This document shows positions 1 through 6,338 of a stretch of 11,261 nt of DNA, piece by piece; position 1 is the stretch's first letter; the number at the start of each line of letters is the position of its first letter. The stretch is from positions 1-11,261 of the forward strand of contig JAGOGN010000039.1 in NCBI GenBank assembly GCA_017996675.1, in the 5' to 3' direction. The DNA is from Lachnospiraceae bacterium. GTDB taxonomy: Bacteria > Bacillota_A > Clostridia > Lachnospirales > Lachnospiraceae. The translations under genes and the position numbers were made by a program. Below the pieces are notes generated by a model. That model ran no database searches and was not told the origin of the DNA. It saw only the letters and a list, made by a program, of their open reading frames with translations.

Positions 1-1008
1 TTCGATTCGCTCTAGTTTCAAATTATATTTAGGCTGTAAATAAATGATAAACTGACCATTATCTAGCGCATAGCCCATTTCATTCGCAATATTCTGCTCG
101 CGTATAATATCCTTTTCCAGCTCAGCAGTGTAATAAGTAAAATAGTGAATCGTATTACCCTTACTTTGCTTTGCAGCAACGGTTGCATTCGAATAGATCT
201 TATCCATAGACATTTCTTTGTTTTCAATTACATAAAGTCCAAACGCAGGAGAAATATCATAATTTTCGTTGTATTCATGAAGCGATTTTTTGATTTTAAA
301 GAAAACATCCTGAATCAGATCTGCACGATTCGGCATGCAAAGACAAAAAACATCTGCTTCGATTCGACCAGCTGTACAGATATCGTGGTCCTCAATATAG
401 GACAGCATACGATTCGCAATAAATTTAATGAGCTGATCTCCCTCCTCTTTACCAAAAAAAGAGTTATAAAGTTTAAATCGATTAATATCAAACCGAATAA
501 ATACAAATTCGTCCTGATGTAGCAAAATCATTTTTTTAGTCTTGTCAAAAAAACGTTCTTGATTGTAGATTCCGGTTAACATATCATAATTATTACGGTA
601 TTTCAATTCATTTACTGCCGTAAACTGACTCCGCTCAATCGCTGCTTCTAGACGATACTGGAGCATATCCATTCCTTCTGGAAGCTTCAAGTAATCCCAT
701 GCACCTAATTGAAATGAGATGCGATCAATGATTGAATCCGAAAAAAATGTCGTCACAATAAACGGAATATATTTCCACAAAGAATGTTTTTTTATTTTTT
801 TAAAAATTGAAAAGCTCTTATTAAAGGGTGCTTTAATGTTCAAAACAATGGCAACAATATTGCCTCTATACTTCTCAAGCATTTGATAAGCCTGAACACC
901 ACCTGTCACTTTGACAAGTTCGTAATCTGGTCGTAAGCTTAACAAAAGATGTTCACTTGAAATTTCTTCACCATCAATCAGAAGAACCATTTGTCTCGAA
1001 TAATCCAT
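1..1008 (-). CDS. Receiver-like / degenerate GGDEF / EAL protein, cut by the left edge
   Basis: The frame is open from an ATG at 1006-1008 to the window edge, giving 336 residues with no stop. AAGGA lies just upstream of the ATG. Residues 7-125 have a receiver-like fold pattern (LLIDGEE at 9-15, PFIVTT at 82-87, GAWDYLKLP at 102-110). The phosphoacceptor aspartate position is Asn57 and the usual Lys before Pro is Leu109, so phosphorylation is unlikely. Residues 140-300 are a GGDEF domain, with DMLTGIYN at 142-149 and FDINRFK at 173-179. Its signature is EADVF at 217-221 instead of GGDEF, so cyclase activity is not expected. FIIYLQPKYN near 320-329 is the typical beginning of an EAL (cyclic-di-GMP phosphodiesterase) domain, and its catalytic residues lie outside the window. 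It is the last visible gene of the galE run, 34 bp after its neighbour. The architecture is fairly certain; phosphodiesterase activity cannot be judged here. Confidence 0.88.
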   Translation of the reverse strand, partial: MDYSRQMVLLIDGEEISSEHLLLSLRPDYELVKVTGGVQAYQMLEKYRGNIVAIVLNIKAPFNKSFSIFKKIKKHSLWKYIPFIVTTFFSDSIIDRISFQLGAWDYLKLPEGMDMLQYRLEAAIERSQFTAVNELKYRNNYDMLTGIYNQERFFDKTKKMILLHQDEFVFIRFDINRFKLYNSFFGKEEGDQLIKFIANRMLSYIEDHDICTAGRIEADVFCLCMPNRADLIQDVFFKIKKSLHEYNENYDISPAFGLYVIENKEMSMDKIYSNATVAAKQSKGNTIHYFTYYTAELEKDIIREQNIANEMGYALDNGQFIIYLQPKYNLKLERIE

Positions 1009-1042
1009 GTTATTTTCCTTACACCCTTCGTATTATAGTTGA

Positions 1043-1567
1043 TTATTTTAATTTTACTGAATCGGCCCAGTTCAAGAATTCTTTCTTTAGTTTGCTATCA
1101 TCAGACTGTCTACAGGCAAAGTTAACTAGCCAGAACTGACCATCTTTCTTATAAGTTGTAGCGATAAAAGAAAACTCTCCCGTTTTCTTGTCCCCACTTT
1201 CATAAGAGATAAAACGATAGGAACCTCTTTTGAAAATTTTAGTTTGCTTGGATAGTTCATTATTCAAAACTACCGCTTTCATATATTCTTCCAACGAAGA
1301 CTGACTAGAAACACCGATTCCTTCTAGACCATCTTCGCTTTCACGTATTATCATTACAATCGCAGTATCGGATTCATAATAATAAGTTGCCCCTTTTAAA
1401 TCTTTCTTTTTAAACTCATCCGTCAATTGAATTGAAAAATCCTTTTCCTGAAACACTTTCTTTTCGATCTTAGTTGGAAAAAAGAATACTTTTACTGTAA
1501 TAACAATTACACCGATCATTACACAGGCAAAAAGCGCAAATAACGCGTTTTTCTTCTTTGAATTCAT
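1043..1567 (-). CDS. Small membrane-anchored extracytoplasmic protein of unknown function
   Basis: This 174-residue protein has a short basic N-terminus (NSKKK), one hydrophobic segment at about residues 8-30, and a soluble remainder rich in beta-strand-like stretches. The segment is preceded by positive charge, so the C-terminal 140 residues are probably outside the cell. The soluble part loosely resembles small PsbP/DUF1795-like domains, but I cannot assign a family and no catalytic motif stands out. The ATG overlaps the galE stop codon (ATGA at 1564-1567). AAGGAG at 1578-1583, inside the end of galE, is its ribosome binding site, so translation is likely coupled to galE. The EAL-protein gene follows after 34 bp. 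Confidence 0.82.
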   Translation of the reverse strand: MNSKKKNALFALFACVMIGVIVITVKVFFFPTKIEKKVFQEKDFSIQLTDEFKKKDLKGATYYYESDTAIVMIIRESEDGLEGIGVSSQSSLEEYMKAVVLNNELSKQTKIFKRGSYRFISYESGDKKTGEFSFIATTYKKDGQFWLVNFACRQSDDSKLKKEFLNWADSVKLK

Positions 1568-2598
1568 GCTTCACTATCTCCTTGTTCTTTTCTATATCCA
1601 TTTGGATTTTCTTTTTTAAACATCCAGGCATCTTTACATATTTCATCCAGCGTATGAACGACTTCCCAGCCTAACTCCACTTGTGCTTTTTCACTATTTC
1701 CAGCACATTCTGAAATATCGCCTGCCCTTGTACCGCTCACTTGTGCATCTATCATTAACTGATTTGATGTTTGAAACTGCTCTAAAACATCCTTAACAGA
1801 AACGGGTCTTCCTGAAGATAAAATATAACGATTGATTCCATGAATCGAATTTATTTTTTTTAATGCGCTCTGATGAGCACGTGCTATATCACATACATGA
1901 ATATAATCACGTACTGCTGTTCCATCCTTTGTATCATATTGATCCCCATAGATCGAAAATGGTTTCTGATTCCATGCACTCTCACACATGTTATTAAAAA
2001 TACTTCCTTTTGTTTGAAGAGAACTTTCTCCAATTCTACCACTTTGATGAGCCCCTGCTGGATTACCAAACTCAAAAACGACAGCCTGTAATTGCGGATC
2101 TTCATCGAGAAATCCCTGTATTAATTGTTCACCAATAAATTTCGTTGCCAAGTACGGATTTGCCGGAAAGCAAATGGTTCGATCTTCCCGAATCAACTCT
2201 CCAGCTACATCACCATAAATGCCAATAGAAGAACTAAAGATGAGTTGGTGAATTTGATAACGCTTCATAATCTGAAACAACTGAATCGTTCCTGCGACAT
2301 TTGTATCATAATACATCATCGGATGTTGAATGGATTCCGTTACCGATTTTAATGCCGCTAGATGAATAACACAATCAATTTCATACTGTCTAAAGATTTT
2401 ATTCAAAATAAGAGAATCTCTCACATCTCCTTTATAAAATGTAAGAAATTTGCCTGTCAGCTCTTGTACTCTGTTCAAAGCTTCCACCTGAGAATTAATC
2501 AGATTATCCAAAACAATTACTTCATGCCCATTCTGTAATAACTCAACACAAACATGACTGCCAATATAACCTGCCCCACCAGTAACCAATATCCTCAT
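1564..2598 (-). CDS. galE: UDP-glucose/UDP-GlcNAc 4-epimerase-like protein (GalE family, extended SDR)
   Basis: GalE uses tightly bound NAD+ to invert C4 of UDP-hexoses in the cytoplasm, interconverting UDP-Glc and UDP-Gal. This copy has 344 residues, close to the 338 of E. coli GalE. TGGAGYIGSH at 6-15 is the NAD-binding loop. Ser124 in FSSS, with Tyr149 and Lys153 in YLATK, form the catalytic set at the same numbers as in E. coli. VRDYIHV at 229-235 is conserved. The residue aligning with E. coli Tyr299 is Cys298 (context RAGDISECA); a small residue there is known to let N-acetylated sugars in. The segment at 173-205 is divergent (EFGN instead of RYFN). An in-frame ATG at 2634 would add 12 residues, but AGGAGGA at 2605-2611, six bases before the ATG at 2598, decides the start. 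It is likely the first gene of a three-gene operon. Confidence 0.9.
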   Translation of the reverse strand: MRILVTGGAGYIGSHVCVELLQNGHEVIVLDNLINSQVEALNRVQELTGKFLTFYKGDVRDSLILNKIFRQYEIDCVIHLAALKSVTESIQHPMMYYDTNVAGTIQLFQIMKRYQIHQLIFSSSIGIYGDVAGELIREDRTICFPANPYLATKFIGEQLIQGFLDEDPQLQAVVFEFGNPAGAHQSGRIGESSLQTKGSIFNNMCESAWNQKPFSIYGDQYDTKDGTAVRDYIHVCDIARAHQSALKKINSIHGINRYILSSGRPVSVKDVLEQFQTSNQLMIDAQVSGTRAGDISECAGNSEKAQVELGWEVVHTLDEICKDAWMFKKENPNGYRKEQGDSEA

Positions 2599-2604
2599 AT
2601 CTAG

Positions 2605-2611
2605 TCCTCCT
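2605..2611 (-). promoter_or_regulatory. Strong Shine-Dalgarno sequence of galE
   Basis: AGGAGGA on the minus strand lies six bases before the ATG at 2596-2598. It fixes the start at MRILVTGG rather than at the upstream in-frame ATG at 2634. Confidence 0.85.
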
Positions 2612-2651
2612 CGTTCAAATGAACAGTGTCCCAATTGTGGAAATGCTTATC

Positions 2652-2687
2652 TAACAGTATCATACTACAAAATTCAAAAATTAGAAA
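2652..2687 (-). promoter_or_regulatory. Candidate galE promoter (weak -35)
   Basis: On the minus strand TATGAT (2659-2664) matches five of six -10 bases. It sits 17 bp from a poor -35, TTTCTA (2682-2687). Transcription would begin near 2652, about 53 bases before galE. The gene stands downstream of a terminator and so should need its own promoter, but the sequence support is modest. Confidence 0.33.
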
Positions 2688-2722
2688 TAAAAAGTGGCAA
2701 AAGTAGAAAAACATTACTTCCC

Positions 2723-2741
2723 TTTTTAACATAGTTAAAAA
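2723..2741. repeat. 8-bp inverted repeat overlapping the terminator arm
   Basis: TTTTTAAC (2723-2730), a 3-nt spacer and GTTAAAAA (2734-2741) form a perfect A/T-rich inverted repeat. Its right arm overlaps the left arm of the 2735-2782 terminator by seven bases, so the two hairpins cannot fully form together. Confidence 0.55.
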
Positions 2742-2782
2742 GCTTGGAGCACCCTGTTTACTAGGATTTCCAAGCTTTTTAA
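2735..2782 (-). terminator. Intrinsic terminator after the capD-like gene
   Basis: A perfect 14-bp inverted repeat pairs 2735-2748 with 2769-2782, around a 20-nt loop. The core is GCTTGGA/TCCAAGC, and the outer stem is A/T pairs that give a CTTTTTAA tract on the transcript. It begins 26 bp past the stop of the 4,6-dehydratase gene. The outer arms are complementary runs of A and T, so it could also act in the other direction. A shorter repeat overlaps its left arm. Confidence 0.75.
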
Positions 2783-2808
2783 GTCTCACAACTGTCAAAG
2801 AAAAAATT

Positions 2809-4674
2809 TTATTTTGGAGTATAAGTTGGAACCAATTTTCGGACATAGTCTCGAATATCGTCTGGTTCGCCTTCCACATATTCTTTTAAGAGATTGAGCT
2901 CATTAATAAATACTTCTTCATCTAATGGTATTGGCTGACCAATATGGATCAACTTATTTGGTGTATCCTGCATTCCTTCTTCATCCATTAATAATTCTTC
3001 ATAAAGCTTCTCGCCAGGACGAAGACCCGTATATTCTATTTTTATATCCACACCTGGTTTATGGCCTGAAAGCAAAATAAGATTTCGTGCCAAATCGGCA
3101 ATCTTTACTGGTTCTCCCATATCAAGTACAAAGATCTCTCCACCCTTAGCAAAGGCTCCTGCTTGCAATACCAACGAAACAGCCTCTGGTATCGTCATGA
3201 AAAAACGTATAATATCCGGATGGGTAACTGTAACAGGACCACCCGCAGCAATTTGTTTCTTAAACAATGGTATTACACTACCATTACTTCCCAACACATT
3301 ACCAAAACGTACAGCCACGAATTCTGTTTTTGAACGTTTACTATAAGACTGAACAATCATTTCACACATGCGCTTGGATGCACCCATAATATTCGTCGGA
3401 TTCACTGCTTTATCAGTAGAAATCATTACAAATTTTTCTACGTTCCATTTGTGAGAAGCTTCAGCCATTTTCCATGTACCTAATACATTATTCTTAATTG
3501 CTTCATTCGGACTATCTTCCATTAATGGCACATGCTTATGTGCTGCTGCATGATATACAATCTGTGGGCGATATTTTTCAAAAATCTGTTCAATTCTCTT
3601 ACTGTTACGAACGGAAGCAATTAAAACAACCAAATTTAAACCTGGAAATCTTGTTCTTAATTCATTTTGAATATCATACGTAGAATTTTCGTAAATATCT
3701 ACAATAATCAACTGACGTGGGTAGTGTTGCGCAATCTGTCTGCATAATTCGCTTCCGATTGATCCACCTCCACCAGTAACCATAACAATTTTATTAGACA
3801 CATATCCCATAATCGAATTCAAATCTACTTCAATGGGATCTCTTCCCAACAAATCATTTACATCGACTTCTTTTAAATTACTAATTCGTACCTCGCCATT
3901 CACAATTTGATAAATACCAGGCAGTATCATTAATTCTTTACCAGTTTCCTTGCAAATATTTAATAGTTCTTTCCGCTCGTCTGCTTTGGCAGATGGAATA
4001 GCAATTAAGATTTCCTGAACCTGATACCGTTCCACCATATCAGGAATTTGGTTGCGGCCTCCCACGACTTTCACACCATGGATAGAATTACCAATCTTTC
4101 CTTGCGCATCATCAACAAAACATACCACTTTCTTATGCAGACTTGGATTTGCTTTAATTTCTTTTAGCAAAGATACTCCCGCATCTCCTGCTCCAACAAT
4201 CATTATATTTTTAGAATTCAATGTTTGTTTTCTCGTATTCTCCACTTCACGAATCGCGCGGAAAATAAAACGGCTAAAAAACACTAAAACAAATAAAAGT
4301 CCACAATAAAGAAGATAATAACTTCTAGGCATGCCCTTACTATAAGCATGAAAAAATGTAAAGATAAAAATCTGTGCCATAGTCGACAATACACTGGCAA
4401 CTACAATATACATCATTTCTCTCATACTGGCATAATTCCAAATACTGGAATATAAATGACAACAAATAAAGATTACAATTGTTACTATTAAAATAGGTGC
4501 CGCATACTTCATGATTTTATCTAAGTATTCCGTTAGTAATGTGCTAAACTGAAATTCAAATCGGATAAATAAAGCACCAAAAACCGCCACACAGATTGCG
4601 CACAAGTCATAAATCATCAAGGCTCCACGCTTAATTAAAATCTTTCCTACGATTTGCTTATTTTCATTTTTCAT
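2809..4674 (-). CDS. Membrane-bound UDP-GlcNAc 4,6-dehydratase-like protein (CapD/PglF/WbpM family)
   Basis: This 621-residue protein has the full length of the long CapD/PglF/WbpM class. Four hydrophobic helices lie at about residues 20-40, 57-75, 86-108 and 117-137. They are followed by a first Rossmann-type fold (GAGDAG at 161-166) and an extended SDR domain starting with TGGGGSIGSE at 300-309. The catalytic Thr-Asp-Lys of the PglF class, which replaces the usual Tyr-Lys pair, is at 420-422. The known reaction turns UDP-GlcNAc into the 4-keto-6-deoxy sugar, the first step toward bacillosamine, QuiNAc or FucNAc-type sugars. No aminotransferase or reductase is in this window, so the final sugar is unknown. 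An in-frame ATG at 4773 is rejected because the promoter -35 lies inside that extension. The ATG at 4672-4674 has AAAAGGGG eight bases upstream. Expressed from its own promoter and closed by a terminator, it may be monocistronic. Confidence 0.92.
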   Translation of the reverse strand: MKNENKQIVGKILIKRGALMIYDLCAICVAVFGALFIRFEFQFSTLLTEYLDKIMKYAAPILIVTIVIFICCHLYSSIWNYASMREMMYIVVASVLSTMAQIFIFTFFHAYSKGMPRSYYLLYCGLLFVLVFFSRFIFRAIREVENTRKQTLNSKNIMIVGAGDAGVSLLKEIKANPSLHKKVVCFVDDAQGKIGNSIHGVKVVGGRNQIPDMVERYQVQEILIAIPSAKADERKELLNICKETGKELMILPGIYQIVNGEVRISNLKEVDVNDLLGRDPIEVDLNSIMGYVSNKIVMVTGGGGSIGSELCRQIAQHYPRQLIIVDIYENSTYDIQNELRTRFPGLNLVVLIASVRNSKRIEQIFEKYRPQIVYHAAAHKHVPLMEDSPNEAIKNNVLGTWKMAEASHKWNVEKFVMISTDKAVNPTNIMGASKRMCEMIVQSYSKRSKTEFVAVRFGNVLGSNGSVIPLFKKQIAAGGPVTVTHPDIIRFFMTIPEAVSLVLQAGAFAKGGEIFVLDMGEPVKIADLARNLILLSGHKPGVDIKIEYTGLRPGEKLYEELLMDEEGMQDTPNKLIHIGQPIPLDEEVFINELNLLKEYVEGEPDDIRDYVRKLVPTYTPK

Positions 4675-4682
4675 TATCTGTA

Positions 4683-4690
4683 CCCCTTTT
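4683..4690 (-). promoter_or_regulatory. Shine-Dalgarno sequence of the capD-like gene
   Basis: AAAAGGGG on the minus strand lies eight bases before the ATG at 4672-4674. With the promoter just upstream, it fixes the start and excludes the longer in-frame ATG at 4773. Confidence 0.7.
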
Positions 4691-4701
4691 GTTATTTTAA
4701 A

Positions 4702-4737
4702 ACACTTTATTTTACTATTATTATTGAATGAAGTCAA
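4702..4737 (-). promoter_or_regulatory. Sigma-A-type promoter of the capD-like gene
   Basis: On the minus strand TTGACT (4732-4737) and TAAAAT (4709-4714) are separated by exactly 17 bp. Transcription should start near 4702, leaving a leader of about 28 bases with the ribosome binding site. The -10 region shares 16 of 17 bases with the promoter of the peptidase gene upstream. Confidence 0.8.
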
Positions 4738-4799
4738 ATTTATCATTAATTCTCGTGACGTATAAGTATTCATAAATTACAAATCGCATTTATTCATTA

Positions 4800-6167
4800 T
4801 TATTTCATTTCAATACAGATAGCCTGAGAACCCAACTCCTTAAATACTGACTCAACAATTTCAGCTTTAAATTCTATCACTTTTCCAGATTGTGGATCAT
4901 TAAAATAATAGGAATCACTACTATAGCCAACTAAAACAAGGCAATGTTCACCTGCGGGCCATACTAGTATACTTCCATCTTCTAAATACCAAGAGTCCCC
5001 ATTTGCTAATGGTCTCATTCCCATCGATGCCCAAATTAATAGCGGTTTATTATAATTAATGTAGTTCTGACATAGTTCTTTTAAAGTATTTTCTTTAACT
5101 AGTTTTGCTTTACATTTCTTACTATTACTATTGATTGCTTGAACAATTGGCATTGCAAAACAACCATAAGATGACTTTTCGAACGGATTACCAACAAACA
5201 CTTTACTAGGGTCAGGACCAAATATTTTTTCATCCTTAATGTAAAAAAAATCATCTTTCTCTATCCATTTATTAGCAAATTCCTCTTCAACAATATTTTC
5301 ATTATAAAATTGTAAAACCATAGTCGCTGCCACTATTTCGCATCCTGTTGGAAGCTTTGGTTTCTGGCAAATTAAAGGCACCCCCTCAATCATTATTTTG
5401 CTTTCTCTCTGCGATATTACACGAATAGTTGCTTTTAGCTTTGCTTTATTTCCAGCTTGGTCTGTAGCAATGTAGGTTACTACATAGGATCCTTCTTTTT
5501 GCAAATTCACCATAGATGTATTAATGGACAAATTTGGATTTTTATCCTGATTATCTGTTACCGTTACACCCTTTTTATATGAAATCGTGCCATTGATTAA
5601 TATAGTCTGATCTTTCACTCCCTGAATGATTGGCGCCTCTTGATCTTTTAACAAATGAATGGTTACTTTTACTTTGGTTTCATTTTGTCCCTCATCTTTT
5701 AAAATGACGGTCGCCTTCTGCTCACCACTTAGTTTCCAATTTGGTTCTTTCTCAAAATGAGCTGTCACTTTTGTTGCATCTTCTACATCTTTGACACAAG
5801 TGAGTGCATTTAATTTAAAACCAAGGGCTCCAATTTTTTGGCTATCCGTGGCTTTTGGAGCTACCGTATCTTCAATCACCAGCTTCGATTTATAGGTCTT
5901 ACCTTCTACTTTTATTCTAATTGTATATGTTCCAATTTCCTTGGAATCGATCTGACTAAGATCTGTCAGAAAACTTCCCTTGTGATTTCTTTTTAAAAAT
6001 TTAGATACATCAGGCTTCTTTGCTCCTGCTTCTATCGTAACTTTACGCTGAACTTTCTGTGGTGAAAGTAGTAAAAAAACCAGCAGTGCAATAATTCCCA
6101 ACTCTACTAAAACACAAAAAAACAATTTCAAATTTTTATTTTTTCTTTTCCTATTATGGTGACTCAT
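4800..6167 (-). CDS. Membrane-anchored C39-type cysteine peptidase with Ig-like domains
   Basis: This 455-residue protein has a very basic N-terminus, one membrane anchor at about 14-35, and a large extracytoplasmic part. Residues 41-100, 101-172 and 173-251 look like successive Ig-like beta domains. The third shows the DUF5011-type pattern (DQEAPII at 175-181, VTVTDNQD at 201-208, TDQAGN at 235-240). Residues 260-455 are a papain-like C39_2 domain: Cys276 in LPTGCEIVA, His408 in GEHCLVLVGY and Asp424 in YYFNDPQSG form a plausible complete triad. It is not the peptidase domain of a bacteriocin exporter, since no ABC or transporter part is present. The substrate is unknown; a cell-surface or wall-associated role is inferred from the anchor and Ig-like spacer. 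The ATG at 6165-6167 has TTAGGAGAA upstream. It shares a control region with divergent ccdA-tlpA. Confidence 0.87.
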   Translation of the reverse strand: MSHHNRKRKNKNLKLFFCVLVELGIIALLVFLLLSPQKVQRKVTIEAGAKKPDVSKFLKRNHKGSFLTDLSQIDSKEIGTYTIRIKVEGKTYKSKLVIEDTVAPKATDSQKIGALGFKLNALTCVKDVEDATKVTAHFEKEPNWKLSGEQKATVILKDEGQNETKVKVTIHLLKDQEAPIIQGVKDQTILINGTISYKKGVTVTDNQDKNPNLSINTSMVNLQKEGSYVVTYIATDQAGNKAKLKATIRVISQRESKIMIEGVPLICQKPKLPTGCEIVAATMVLQFYNENIVEEEFANKWIEKDDFFYIKDEKIFGPDPSKVFVGNPFEKSSYGCFAMPIVQAINSNSKKCKAKLVKENTLKELCQNYINYNKPLLIWASMGMRPLANGDSWYLEDGSILVWPAGEHCLVLVGYSSDSYYFNDPQSGKVIEFKAEIVESVFKELGSQAICIEMK

Positions 6168-6182
6168 TCTATTCTCCTAAAT

Positions 6183-6200
6183 TTGTATCAAAGTTGTATC
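6183..6200 (-). repeat. Tandem 7-bp repeat in the peptidase leader
   Basis: GATACAA occurs twice on the minus strand (6183-6189 and 6194-6200) with an 11-bp period, about one helical turn. The copies lie between the predicted transcription start near 6209 and the ribosome binding site. A small palindrome, TTGATTCAA, sits beside them at 6201-6209. A protein or RNA-level control site is possible but unproven. Confidence 0.4.
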
Positions 6201-6208
6201 TTGATTCA

Positions 6209-6244
6209 ACGCTTTATTTTACTACTAAATGAAATGTACGTCAA
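6209..6244 (-). promoter_or_regulatory. Sigma-A-type promoter of the C39-type peptidase gene
   Basis: On the minus strand TTGACG (6239-6244) and TAAAAT (6216-6221) are separated by exactly 17 bp. The predicted start is near 6209, 42 bases before the ATG. The -10 surroundings (6208-6224) match the capD-like promoter at 16 of 17 bases. Confidence 0.8.
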
Positions 6245-6264
6245 ATGGATTGCGTGTATTTTCT

Positions 6265-6277
6265 GTGATTTTATCAC
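6265..6277. promoter_or_regulatory. Palindromic candidate operator in the divergent control region
   Basis: GTGAT-TTT-ATCAC is a perfect 5-bp inverted repeat with a 3-bp centre. Its half-sites match those of Crp/Fnr proteins (GTGAT-N4-ATCAC), but the spacer is one base short. Its centre at 6271 is about 41 bases upstream of the predicted ccdA start and about 62 upstream of the peptidase start, both classic activator distances for this family. A Crp/Fnr gene lies 1.3 kb away. The link is an inference. Confidence 0.35.
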
Positions 6278-6312
6278 TTCCATTCTTTCCGTTTCATGAT
6301 ACACTGATTACA
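6277..6312 (+). promoter_or_regulatory. Candidate extended -10 promoter of ccdA-tlpA
   Basis: TGATACACT (6297-6305) contains a TGn extension and a -10 hexamer TACACT. The -35 at the right distance (CTTCCA, 6277-6282) is poor, as expected for a promoter that needs an activator. The start would be near 6312, 27 bases before the ATG. Confidence 0.4.
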
Positions 6313-6338
6313 TCAAAAACGTAGGATGGAGGAATAAT

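Noticed and set aside
145..522. 125-residue plus-strand open frame
   Set aside because: It is antisense to the receiver-GGDEF-EAL gene, has an Ile/Lys/Phe-rich random composition and no ribosome binding site.
2599..2634. Longer in-frame start for galE
   Set aside because: AGGAGGA lies six bases before the ATG at 2598, and the Rossmann beta strand begins right there (MRILVTGG). The 12 extra residues are not part of the fold.
2601..2879. 92-residue minus-strand open frame between the dehydratase and galE genes
   Set aside because: It overlaps the end of the dehydratase gene in another frame and runs through the terminator hairpin. It has no ribosome binding site or recognisable domain.
4675..4773. 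Longer in-frame start for the capD-like gene (33 extra residues)
   Set aside because: The -35 and -10 boxes of a strong promoter lie inside this stretch, and the extra residues do not resemble the family's N-terminus. A good ribosome binding site precedes the ATG at 4674.
4738..4799. Possible terminator after the C39-type peptidase gene
   Set aside because: Only short A/T-rich matches (such as AATTTAT/ATAAATT) are present, with no stable GC stem or T tract. Read-through into the capD-like gene cannot be excluded.
4800..6167. Bacteriocin or lantibiotic export locus based on the C39 domain and the ABC genes
   Set aside because: The C39 domain is on a single-anchor Ig-like protein, not fused to an exporter. 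The ABC genes belong to a separate run about 3 kb away, and no precursor peptide with a double-glycine leader was seen.
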